From contig DASZXS010000040.1 in NCBI GenBank assembly GCA_035545735.1, positions 65,399-129,398 on the forward strand: 64,000 nt of DNA, written 5' to 3'. How positions within the stretch are numbered: position 1 is the stretch's first letter; each line of letters starts with the position of its first letter. The translations under genes and the position numbers were made by a program. The DNA is from JAJYKC01 sp035545735. Lineage in GTDB: Bacteria; Acidobacteriota; Terriglobia; Bryobacterales; Bryobacteraceae. Positions 19,115 through 28,200 of this stretch are shown here, in pieces. The notes below the pieces were generated by a model, which ran no database searches, was not told the origin of the DNA, and saw only the letters and a list, made by a program, of their open reading frames with translations.

Positions 19115-20170
19115 ATGAGTACCCGTTACGCGCTCCTGTCCCGGCGCAATTTTCTGGGCGCCACACTGGCCGCCGCAGCGGCGCGGGCCGCTCCGCAATG
19201 CCCGCTGGAGAGGTTTGGGACACCCTATAAATACGGGAAGCTGGTTCTTAGCGCTTCGGGCGAAGCGGGAACCTATGACAGCGTCGCGGTGGATTGTCCG
19301 TTCGTGTTCCGGCATGGCGGGCGGTTCTACATGACCTTTGTGGCTTTCGACGGCGCCGGCTATCAGACCGGGCTCGCGATGTCGGACGACCTGGTTCATT
19401 GGAAAAAACAGGGAGCGGTTTTCCGGCGGCAGCCGTCGTCCCCGGTGCTCAAGTACAACGCCGCGATGAATTGGATTTTGCGCGAAAACGGGCTCCGCTC
19501 TCCGGGGAACTTGGCGAAAGTGGACGGGCATTTTCTGGGCGCTTATCACGCATATCCAAACGAGGGATACGAGCGGGGCGCGGCGGTGATCGGCCTATGC
19601 CGCAGCCAGGACCTGCTCCACTGGGAGGCCGGCACTCCGATTCTGAACGCCGAAGAGGGCGCGGAATGGGAACGCGGGGGGCTCTATAAGCCTTGCCTGC
19701 TGAAACACCACGACACTTACTACCTTTTCTACAACGCGAAGGATCACACCGTGGGGCGATGGCATGAGCAGACCGGAGTGGCCTACTCGAGAGACCTGAA
19801 GACGTGGACGCGGTATCCGGGCAATCCGGTTCTTCGCAACGGACCCTCGGGCAGTCCCGATGAACACTTTGCGAGCGACCCGTGCGTCCTGCGCGATGGC
19901 GATTTGTGGGCGTTTTATTATTTCGGCCTGGATGGCAAAGGCGTGGCACGGGATCTGCTCGCGACCGGGCCGGATCTGTTTCACCCGGAGAAGTGCGATT
20001 CGGTGACGATCGACGTGGGGAAGCCCGGCTCCATCGATTCCCGGTATGCACACAAGCCGTCGATGATTGCGTACCGGGGGGATTTGTATCACTTCTATTG
20101 CGCGGTGGCGCCGGGAGAAGGACACGAGATTCGCGGAATCTCAGTGGCGCGGTCGCGGCCGTGGGGGTAG
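19115..20170 (+). CDS. Tat-exported glycosidase-like five-bladed propeller protein (GH43/GH32/GH130-like)
   Basis: 351 residues from the ATG at 19115; an in-frame ATG at 19100 is an alternative. A twin-arginine signal (SRRNFLGATL, ending AARA) precedes repeated propeller motifs: YDSVAVDCPFVFRHGGRFYM, GLAMSDDLVHWKKQG, GLCRSQDLLHWEAG, YKPCLLKHHDTYYLFY and ASDPCVLRDGDLWAFYYF. The pattern of D-P-x-V, display-and-condition strands and S-x-D-L-x-x-W repeats is that of GH43/GH32/GH68 and GH130 enzymes. Three candidate acidic residues exist but cannot be assigned firmly. Export and the neighbouring glycan genes suit extracellular sugar hydrolysis. The gene stands alone. Confidence 0.75.
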   Translation: MSTRYALLSRRNFLGATLAAAAARAAPQCPLERFGTPYKYGKLVLSASGEAGTYDSVAVDCPFVFRHGGRFYMTFVAFDGAGYQTGLAMSDDLVHWKKQGAVFRRQPSSPVLKYNAAMNWILRENGLRSPGNLAKVDGHFLGAYHAYPNEGYERGAAVIGLCRSQDLLHWEAGTPILNAEEGAEWERGGLYKPCLLKHHDTYYLFYNAKDHTVGRWHEQTGVAYSRDLKTWTRYPGNPVLRNGPSGSPDEHFASDPCVLRDGDLWAFYYFGLDGKGVARDLLATGPDLFHPEKCDSVTIDVGKPGSIDSRYAHKPSMIAYRGDLYHFYCAVAPGEGHEIRGISVARSRPWG

Positions 20171-20202
20171 AGAGGAAGCGAAAAGCAGGTTCCTGGTTTT
20201 GG

Positions 20203-20838
20203 TCAGTCGCAGAGCGGGCGCTCTATGATGGCGCGGCCTCCCACCAGGGCGGCTTGTTGGACGGTCCAGCGAAGAGAGTCCGGGGCGTCGCGCTGAACGC
20301 AGATCAGATTGTTCCACCACTTCGCCGGCGAAGCCTGGAAGGTCCCTCGCCCGAAGCCGGGGTTTACTTCACACCAGACCTGGAAGGATTGGAGCAAAAA
20401 TACCTTGGTGGCCTGGGGATTGACGCCGAGCGTGTTTTGCGGCGGCAGTGTAAAGCCGGGCGAGTCGTAGAACGAGATGAATGGGTCGGGTTGCGCGCGG
20501 TAGCTCAGGGCGAGGGCGGCGTTGTCCACCGGATCGTCTTGTTGAACGCCGGTGACGTTCGGGTCGAGCCAGCCCTGGGCGGGAAGAAAGCTCCAGATTT
20601 TCGTAATGGATGCGTTCTGGCGAACGCGGTAGAAGCGGTCGAGGGAAGCCGTTCCGCGAGCGCCGCGGCCGTTGGACGTCTCGCGGAATACCAACTCCAC
20701 CGGGCTCAGAATCGACCACCCGATATTTTGTCCCGCGCCAAGCCTCGGCGACTCTCCGGCGTGGGGCAGGAGCGGTAGCCCACTGGTTCTCATTTCCGGA
20801 AGCCGGAGAAGCGGGTTCGCGATGTCGTCGAGAGGCAT
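20203..20838 (-). CDS. Hypothetical protein, 211 residues
   Basis: I do not recognise this family. The frame has strong G/C preference at third codon positions like its neighbours, so it is probably real. The product is rich in Trp, Pro, Phe and Gln, with no signal peptide or membrane segment; the C-terminal half (KVFLLQSFQVWCEVNPGFG onward) looks like a folded beta-containing domain. It converges with the gene ending at 20170 and diverges from the GNAT gene, 38 bases apart. Shadow frames on the opposite strand are weaker. Confidence 0.55.
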   Translation of the reverse strand: MPLDDIANPLLRLPEMRTSGLPLLPHAGESPRLGAGQNIGWSILSPVELVFRETSNGRGARGTASLDRFYRVRQNASITKIWSFLPAQGWLDPNVTGVQQDDPVDNAALALSYRAQPDPFISFYDSPGFTLPPQNTLGVNPQATKVFLLQSFQVWCEVNPGFGRGTFQASPAKWWNNLICVQRDAPDSLRWTVQQAALVGGRAIIERPLCD

Positions 20839-20876
20839 AACCTACATACTGGTGAAAGAGGCATCCATTTTGTTTC

Positions 20877-21380
20877 ATGCGCTACGTTCGAACCGATAGC
20901 CTCCCCGAGGAAGCGCGCGACGCCCTCTTCGGCTGGAGCAAGGACCCGTTCCAATCGAAAGCCTCGGGGATCGCGTGGCGGCCGAAGGACCATCACATCA
21001 CGATGTATGACGGCGACCGCGCCGTATCGCACGTCGGCCTGGTACGCGCTGCCGTCTCGGTGGGCGGGACGCCGCTCGAAGTGGGAGGACTCGGGCAGGT
21101 GGTTACCGTGCCGGAGTTTCAAGGACGCGGGCTGGCCCGGAAGTGCATCGTGGAGGCGGTGCGGGTCCTGGTGGACGAGTGGAAGTTGAACTACGGGATG
21201 CTGTTTTGCTTCTCAAGATTGAAACCTTTTTATGAGGATCTGGGCTGGCGCGCGCGGACCGGCCCGGTCTGGGTTCAGCAGCCCCAGGGGCGGGTGATGT
21301 TTCCGGTGTTCAGCATGGTGGAACAGTGGGGCGGAAACTGGCCTCCGGGAGACATCGAAATTAGCGGATTTCCTTGGTAA
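20877..21380 (+). CDS. GNAT-family N-acetyltransferase
   Basis: 167 residues with the GNAT core. The acetyl-CoA-binding motif A is VVTVPEFQGRGLARKCI (about residues 78-94), with the QGRGLA pyrophosphate loop after strand beta-4. A later YEDLGWRAR segment matches the C-terminal part of the fold. Acceptor substrate is unknown. The gene is alone, just upstream of the promoter for Oar gene 2. Confidence 0.82.
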   Translation: MRYVRTDSLPEEARDALFGWSKDPFQSKASGIAWRPKDHHITMYDGDRAVSHVGLVRAAVSVGGTPLEVGGLGQVVTVPEFQGRGLARKCIVEAVRVLVDEWKLNYGMLFCFSRLKPFYEDLGWRARTGPVWVQQPQGRVMFPVFSMVEQWGGNWPPGDIEISGFPW

Positions 21381-21407
21381 AATGAGGAAAACTGCAATTT
21401 TCTAGTG

Positions 21408-21458
21408 TTGACTTGCTTACTTCTCCTACAGTAAACTGATTTTGTTCTGACCAAGAAC
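21408..21458 (+). promoter_or_regulatory. Promoter and adjacent inverted repeat of Oar gene 2
   Basis: TTGACT (21408-21413), an 18-base spacer and TAACT-like TAAACT (21432-21437) form a plausible promoter 70 bases before the ATG. GTTCT-GACCA-AGAAC at 21444-21458, around the predicted transcription start, is a 5-base inverted repeat that could bind a regulator. Confidence 0.5.
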
Positions 21459-21466
21459 TAAATTGG

Positions 21467-21489
21467 TCCGCGAGGGGGGTCCCTGCGGA
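21467..21489 (+). promoter_or_regulatory. Leader hairpin before Oar gene 2
   Basis: TCCGC-g-AGGG, loop GGGT, CCCT-GCGGA forms a nine-pair stem with a single bulged G, ending about 11 bases before the ribosome-binding GGGAGA of the gene. There is no T run, so it would act on translation or mRNA stability and not as a terminator. Confidence 0.45.
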
Positions 21490-21507
21490 ATTGCTTACAG
21501 GGAGAAA

Positions 21508-24500
21508 ATGAAACACTACATTAGAACTCTGTCCGTTCTTATAACCTTGGCGTGTGCCTGTGCGCTCGCGCAGGATTTTCGCGCCACATTGGCCGGCCGG
21601 GTGACCGACAGCGCCAATGCGGCGGTAACAGGCGCCAAAATTACCGTGAGAAATGTCGAGACCGGCGCTTCGTCAACCGCCGAGAGTGGCACCGAAGGAA
21701 ACTATCAAGTCGGTTTCCTCATCCCCGGCAATTACACCGTGAGTGTGGAAAAGCCGGGCTTCAAAACTACCGTACGCGACGGCGTAACGCTGCAGGTTTC
21801 GCAGCGCGCCACCGTCGACGTGCAACTGGCTCTGGGCGAAGTGAGCCAGAGCATCACCGTGACCGCCGGAGCGGCGCTGCTCGAGACCGAATCAGCGGAT
21901 CGCGGCCTGACCATCGGACAGGACCGGGTACTCAACATGCCGCTGCAAGGGCGCAATCCTTTCGCCGCCGCATGGTCGGCTCCTGGAGTTGTATCGACGG
22001 CGGGCGCCCAGCGCTTGCGGCCTTTCGACATTAGCGGCTCATCGAACATCGCCATTAACGGCGGGCGTCCCAGCACGAACGAAGTGCTGATCGACGGCGT
22101 GACCGGCCTCTACCAGGCATCTTCGGTGTCCTACGTCCCCACGGCCGATGCGACCAGCGAGTTCAAAGTTCAGAACACGAACTTCGACGCCGAATATGGT
22201 TGGACGCTGGGCGGCGTCATCAACATCATCACCAAGAACGGCACCAACGCGTTTCACGGCTCGGTGTGGGAATATTTCCAGAACACCCACCTGAACGCCA
22301 ACACGTTCAACAGCAACCGCAACGGGGTGCCTCGTACCTCATCGCACATCAACACCTTCGGCGGCGACATCAACGGGCCGGCAATCAAGAACAAACTGTT
22401 CTTCGCCTACACGTTCGAAGACCTGCGCCAGGTAATTCCCGATCCTTTCAGCACGTCGGTTCCGACCGCGCTCCAAAGACAAGGCGACTTCTCGCAGACC
22501 TACTACGCCGCCGGTCAACAGCAGACAATTTACGATCCGTTTTCCACGACAGCCGGCCCCAATGGCACACTAGTCCGCACGCCATTCCCCAATAACGTGA
22601 TTCCCACCGGACGCCTTGACCCCGTTGCGCTGAAAGTACTCTCTTATGTACCGCAAGGCAACGTGCCGGGCAACGCCGTGACGGGCCTGAACAACCTGAC
22701 CAACAACGGCAGCACCCGCAAGTTCACGGACTTCTTCCCGGAGAATACGGCGCGCGTGGACTACCAGATCAGCGAAGCCTCGCGTTTGTTCGTTCGTTAC
22801 TCCCGGAATGCGCTGGCGGAGAGCCGGGGCTTCCACTATTCGACTACGTCCGCGTTGAATCCCGCGGACACGGTGCAAAACAATCCATTCACCCGTGAAA
22901 ACCACAACGCGACGATTCAGTTCACACATGTCGTGAATCCGACCACGGTGTTCGATCTTCGCCTCGGGTTGGAGCGCTTCCGCACCGAGAGCGGCTCCAC
23001 GCAGGGCGACGGTTTCGGACCAAGCACGCTGGGCTTCGGATCGCAGTATATTTCGCAGGCGGCGAACTGGTTCCCGCGCTTCAACTGGGCGAGCTATGAA
23101 GGCGCAGGCGCGCAGCCGACGACCATCAATCCGACGGCTCAGACCAACGTCGTGCAGGGATCGCTTTCGAAGATTTTCGGAAAGTATGACATCAAGGTGG
23201 GCGCCGATCTTCGCCTGCTCCGCAGCTACGGCGTGAACCCCGGTTACAACGCCGGCAACTTCTCCTTCGACGCGCAGTTCACCGGCGCTAACCCGCTGTC
23301 GATCCAGCCGTCGTCGGGCAATTCGATCGCCTCGTTCCTGCTCGGGACTCCGTCGAGCGGATTTATCCAGGTAAACAGCCAGCCGGCGCGCCAGCAGAAA
23401 ATGGCTTCCACCTATTTCCAGGGCGGCGTTCGCGTGTCCGAGAAACTGAAGATTAACGCGGGTCTCCGCTGGGACTACCTGGGACCGATGACCGACCGGT
23501 TTGACGCTCTCGCCCGCGGCTTTGCCTATACGACGCCCAACCCGCTCCAGGTGCCCGGCCGCCAGGTGCTCGGCGGACTTCTTTTCGCCGGCGTCGGCGG
23601 AAATTCGCGCGGCATTTTCGATCCCTCCTGGGGCAACTTCGGCCCGCGCGTGGGATTTGCCTACCAGTGGGATTCGAAGACGGTAATCCGCGGCGGCTAC
23701 GGACTGATCTACGGACAGACGTGGAACGATCCCGGCAACGCTCCCGGGTTCAGCCAGCAGACCAACATGGTGAGCTCCATCCAGGCCGGCATTCCTTCCA
23801 GCACCCTGGACAACCCGTTCCCGGGCGGCATTTTAAGCCCCGCGGGCTCGTCCCTCGGCATGTTGACCGCTCTGGGGCAAAGCCTCCAGTTCGCCGATCC
23901 GAATGGCGGCAAGCCGCCTTACGTGCAGCAGTTCACGGTGGAAGTACAGCGCGAATTGCCCTCCAACTTCCTGGTGTCGGCCGCTTTTGTCAGCAGCCGC
24001 TCCTCGCGCATCCAGGTAAACCAGCAGATCAATGCGCTCCCCCTGAGCGCCCTGGCGCTGGGAGCCTCGGCGCTGACCGCGAGCGTCCCGAATCCTTTTG
24101 CCGGACTCATCCCCGGCACTTCGCTCAACGGAGCGACCGTGCAGCAGCAGCAGTTGCTGGTGCCCTATCCGCAGTATCTTGTCGGCACCGGCCCCCAGGC
24201 GGGCGGTGTCACGCAGATGTTTGAGCCGATCGGGTCGTCGAGCTACAACGCCGGCCAGTTCCTGGTTTCCAAGCGTCTTTCGCACGGGCTGAACTTCAGC
24301 GTCGCCTATACCATCTCGAAGCAGATCGACCAGACCAGCTTCGCCAACCCGCAGGATACCCGCCTCGAGAAAGTGATCGCGTCCTGGGATGTTCCGCAGA
24401 ACCTGCAGATTAACTTGCTGTGGCAGTTGCCCTTCGGCGCTGGAAAACCCTTCGGCTCGAACATGGTGAAGCCCGTTCGCTGGGCGATCAGCGGATGGGA

Positions 24501-24966
24501 AGTCAGTTCACTAACGCGCCTGCAAAAGGGCATGCCGCTGAACCTGCAGAACAGCCCGAATTCGGTGCCGATCGCCGACCCGTCGATCTCGAATCCGAAC
24601 TACGGCAACTGGTTCAATGCCTGTACGCAACTGGCCAACGGTTCGACGCGCGGCTGCGTGAACGGCGAATCGCCGGCCTGGACGGTTCGCAAGCCGTTCC
24701 AACTCCAGACCTGGTCGACGCGCCTGTCGAGCGTACGGTTGCCGGGTATCCATAACTCGGATATCTCGATCATCAAGCATAATCGCATCACCGAGCGCAT
24801 TGACGCCGCCTTCCGCGCGGACTTCATCAACGCGTTCAACTCGCCGCAGTTCTTCGGGGGACCGATTTCCGACGTGAATAACGCCAACTTCGGAACCATC
24901 GCTGGAGCCATGGACCAGAGCAATCTGCCGCGGTTCATTCAGCTTTCTATGAAGGTGTCGTTCTAA
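21508..24966 (+). CDS. Oar-like TonB-dependent receptor with carboxypeptidase-regulatory-like domain (2)
   Basis: 1152 residues. I chose the ATG at 21508 because GGGAGA sits just before it and a hydrophobic signal peptide follows at once (ending ACALA, about residue 21); an upstream in-frame start adds 15 unlikely residues. The regulatory-like sandwich (about 25-105, ATLAGRVTDSANAAVTGAKI) is followed by a plug region (about 120-230, LPLQGRNP-like MPLQGRNPF and NEVLIDGV) and a beta-barrel ending MKVSF. It is an outer-membrane protein of the same family as the proteins at 4099 and 25300, but divergent in sequence, so substrate is probably different. A strong terminator follows at 24993. Confidence 0.88.
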   Translation: MKHYIRTLSVLITLACACALAQDFRATLAGRVTDSANAAVTGAKITVRNVETGASSTAESGTEGNYQVGFLIPGNYTVSVEKPGFKTTVRDGVTLQVSQRATVDVQLALGEVSQSITVTAGAALLETESADRGLTIGQDRVLNMPLQGRNPFAAAWSAPGVVSTAGAQRLRPFDISGSSNIAINGGRPSTNEVLIDGVTGLYQASSVSYVPTADATSEFKVQNTNFDAEYGWTLGGVINIITKNGTNAFHGSVWEYFQNTHLNANTFNSNRNGVPRTSSHINTFGGDINGPAIKNKLFFAYTFEDLRQVIPDPFSTSVPTALQRQGDFSQTYYAAGQQQTIYDPFSTTAGPNGTLVRTPFPNNVIPTGRLDPVALKVLSYVPQGNVPGNAVTGLNNLTNNGSTRKFTDFFPENTARVDYQISEASRLFVRYSRNALAESRGFHYSTTSALNPADTVQNNPFTRENHNATIQFTHVVNPTTVFDLRLGLERFRTESGSTQGDGFGPSTLGFGSQYISQAANWFPRFNWASYEGAGAQPTTINPTAQTNVVQGSLSKIFGKYDIKVGADLRLLRSYGVNPGYNAGNFSFDAQFTGANPLSIQPSSGNSIASFLLGTPSSGFIQVNSQPARQQKMASTYFQGGVRVSEKLKINAGLRWDYLGPMTDRFDALARGFAYTTPNPLQVPGRQVLGGLLFAGVGGNSRGIFDPSWGNFGPRVGFAYQWDSKTVIRGGYGLIYGQTWNDPGNAPGFSQQTNMVSSIQAGIPSSTLDNPFPGGILSPAGSSLGMLTALGQSLQFADPNGGKPPYVQQFTVEVQRELPSNFLVSAAFVSSRSSRIQVNQQINALPLSALALGASALTASVPNPFAGLIPGTSLNGATVQQQQLLVPYPQYLVGTGPQAGGVTQMFEPIGSSSYNAGQFLVSKRLSHGLNFSVAYTISKQIDQTSFANPQDTRLEKVIASWDVPQNLQINLLWQLPFGAGKPFGSNMVKPVRWAISGWEVSSLTRLQKGMPLNLQNSPNSVPIADPSISNPNYGNWFNACTQLANGSTRGCVNGESPAWTVRKPFQLQTWSTRLSSVRLPGIHNSDISIIKHNRITERIDAAFRADFINAFNSPQFFGGPISDVNNANFGTIAGAMDQSNLPRFIQLSMKVSF

Positions 24967-24992
24967 CCGGCGATCGGATCTAAACCGCCGGG

Positions 24993-25041
24993 ATGGCCCG
25001 GCGGGAGGCTTGCGAATAGCCTTCCGCCGGGCCATTTTTTT
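24993..25041 (+). terminator. Intrinsic terminator of Oar gene 2
   Basis: Arms 24993-25010 and 25018-25035 pair over 18 bases with one G-T wobble around a 7-base loop, followed by seven T residues. It is a textbook rho-independent terminator 27 bases after the stop codon. Confidence 0.9.
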
Positions 25042-25157
25042 CTACCACCCGCCGTGCCCGCCAGGAATTTCCAGTTTTCGGATTCTCGGATCCCCCGCGC
25101 AAATCCCGGATTAACCGATCTTTACGAACCGACTTCGGTAACCGCTGCGAAGAATTC

Positions 25158-25186
25158 TTGACAAATTCCGGAGGAACGACTACAGT
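25158..25186 (+). promoter_or_regulatory. Sigma70 promoter of Oar gene 3
   Basis: TTGACA (25158-25163), exactly 17 bases, then TACAGT (25181-25186). The predicted transcript has an untranslated leader of about 107 bases. Confidence 0.75.
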
Positions 25187-25207
25187 TTTTCAAGTTACGC
25201 TTCTTGT

Positions 25208-25240
25208 ACCGGGTCTTGATCGGCCCGGTCATGTTTTTTT
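25208..25240 (+). promoter_or_regulatory. Attenuator-like hairpin in the leader of Oar gene 3
   Basis: ACCGGG (25208-25213) pairs with CCCGGT (25224-25229) and is followed four bases later by TTTTTTT (25234-25240). It lies inside the leader, about 60 bases before the start codon. The shape is that of a short intrinsic terminator, so it could cause conditional premature termination. No small-molecule aptamer is recognised. Confidence 0.4.
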
Positions 25241-25299
25241 CAGACGACATAGAACCAGTTCGCACCCCGGAAAGGTGCATGTTTGAGGAGGTCTCGCCC

Positions 25300-28200
25300 A
25301 TGTTCGGAGAATCGGTGTTTCGAAAAACACAGCCTTCTGCGCAACGTCCGTTCGCTCTGATTCCTGCCGCTCTACTTACTTTTACAATTCTCTTTTTGCC
25401 TGCGCTTACATTCGCCCAATCGCAAACGGGGTCGTTGTCGGGCGTCGTAACGGATCCCAACGGCGCGGCAATCCCCGGCGCGAGCGTGGAAATCCGCGCC
25501 AACGAGACCGGCGTTGTGCTTCGCACGGTTTCCTCCGATGCGGGCCTGTATGTATTTCCAAGCCTGCCGGTGGGGCAATGGACGCTTGCGGTGGAAAAGC
25601 CCGCCTTCAAGAAGCTGATTCGCGAAGGAATCCAGATTTTTATCGCCCAGCGGCAGAGTCTCGATGTAAGGCTGGAGATCGGCAACGTCCAGCAGAGCGT
25701 GCAGGTGACAGGCACGCCGCCGCTCCTCGATAAGGAGACGAGCGAGGTCGGCACCAATTTCTCGCCGAAGTTCATGAACAATTTACCTCTGTGGGGCGGA
25801 GGGCTGAGGAATTCGGAGGCCTTCCTCGGCTATATGCCGGGCGTGAATGCCGGAGCCGAGATCAGCATATCCGGCTCCACCGGACGCTCCCGCGAGTCGC
25901 TGATCGACGGAACCAGCCAGGTCATTCCGGAGTCGGGGGGAACGGTTTTCAACCCGCCGTCGGCCGAACAATTCGGCGAGTTTAAGCTGCTGACCGGAAC
26001 CTACTCGGCCGAATACGGGCGCGTGGGCGGCGGAATCGAGATCTTCACCACCAAGTCCGGCTCCAACGGACTGCATGGCACGGGCACATACAATATCCGT
26101 CGCGATATCTTCGACGCGGCCGGCTGGTCCAGCAACGCGAATGTTCACAACCCGCCGGGCTATCGCGCCAAGGAGCGCTACAACGAAGCGGCCTTTGGAG
26201 TGGGCGGACCGGTGTACATCCCGCATGTGTACGACGGGCGGAACAAGACATTCTGGTTCGTTTCGAATGACAACGACCTGCGGCCCGCGACCATTGGATC
26301 GGTGGTAAACACCGTTCCGACCACTCTCGAAACACAGGGAAATTTTTCACAGATCGCGCAGACCATTTACGATCCGGGAACGCAGGTCGGGTCCGGAACG
26401 TCGGCTGTGCGACAGCCGTTTCCGAACAATATTATTCCCACCAACCGGTTCAGTAAGATTTCCGCTGCGATGCTGTCTTCCATTCCCTCGCCCAACCTGG
26501 CGGGACTGGTCGCCAACCACTCCTTCATCAACACGACGCAGGTGACCGACCACGTCTGGAGCCTGAAGGTGGATGAGCTGTTCTCCGACAAGAACCGGCT
26601 CTCCTACTTCATGAGCCTGGACAATCAGGAAATCAATGCCGTGTCCGACTTCCCCGGACCGCTCGGAACAGGCCTGGGCGAACAGAGCCAGAAGCCCCAG
26701 AGTTTTCGTGTGAACCACGACTACGTGTTTTCGCCGAACCTGATCCTGCACTCCACCTGGGGATTCACGCGGCAGCAGCAGGGGTGGAACGTTCCCCAGC
26801 AAGCCGGGGCCGCCTCCAAGTTCGGATTCCCGGGCATCAGCGGGGATTCCGATGCGACACCGGTGATCCAATTTGCCGCCGCCGACGCTTACACAGCGTG
26901 GGGTATGCAACAAGGCAAGGTGGCGAACGGCAATCAAATGAACTGGACCACTCAATTCCTGCAGGGTCTGACCTGGGTCCACGGCAAGCATGAATTCAAA
27001 TTCGGATGGGATATGCGCCGGCTGCGCACCTTCGGGCACGATCTGGCGGGCACAAACGGCGCCTACGTATTCTCGCGCAACGAAACCGCCGACCCCGCCG
27101 CGACGGCGACCTCCGGGAATTCGTTCGCAAGCTTTCTGCTTGGCCTGCCCGACTCGGCGAGCGCGGCCGCAACTCCGGTGGCGCAGACCGATATTCGCTA
27201 CCAATACTATGCGTTCTACGCGCAGGATAACTTCCGGCTTACTCCCCGGCTGACTTTGAACCTGGGCTTGCGGTATGAGGTTCCGATCAATTGGACTTCT
27301 CCCATCATGGCGTCGGTCGATCTTACCCTCCCCAATCCCGGGGCCGGTAACTATCCGGGCGCGCTCATCTTTCCCGGAACGGGACCGGGCCGGAGCGGGT
27401 TAACGAGATTCTGGCCAACCGATTACTCCGACATCGGCCCTCGCCTCGGTCTGGCATATCAACTTACTTCAAGAACGGTGCTGCGCGGCGGGTTCGGGAT
27501 GTTTTATGAAGCCACCAGCAATGGCGGCTGCGGTTGCACCCTCGGCGCCAATGGGACGATGAGCGTAGTTTCGGACGGGGTCACCGCGCCTTTCCAATGG
27601 GAGAGCGGAATTCCAACCCCCGCAGGATTCGTTCCTCCGCCGCACATCAGTCCAACCGCCGGCAATGGAACCGACGTGGACTACATGGGCCCAACGTTCG
27701 GCAAGGCCGCGCGTGTCTACACGTGGAGCGCGGAAATCCAGCATGAAATCGGCGGCTTCCTGATCGACGTCATGTATATGGGCAATCGGGGCTCCCGCCT
27801 GAATTCGACCATCGATTTGAACCAGGTGAACCCGAGCAACCTCGTGCTCGGTTCTCTCCTGCAGCAATCGATTACATCCCCGGCGGTGGTAGCAGCCGGC
27901 TATAAGCCGCCTTATCCCGGCTTCACCGGGACGCTGGCGCAGTCGCTCCGGCCTTATCCGCAGTTCAATGGAGTTTACAGCCGCAACAGTGGAGAGGGAC
28001 GGACGTGGTACGACTCCGCACAGTTCAAGGTGGAGCGCCGTTTCGGCGACTGGACGCTCCAGGCGTCGTATGTAAGATCGAAGTCCCTGGGACTGCTGAC
28101 GTACCGGCAGATTTTCTCGCAAAGCCAGGTGTATCCGCAGGATGCCAACAATCTGGACGATATGAAGTCGTACCTGCCCTTCGATCAGCCCAACGTCGTA

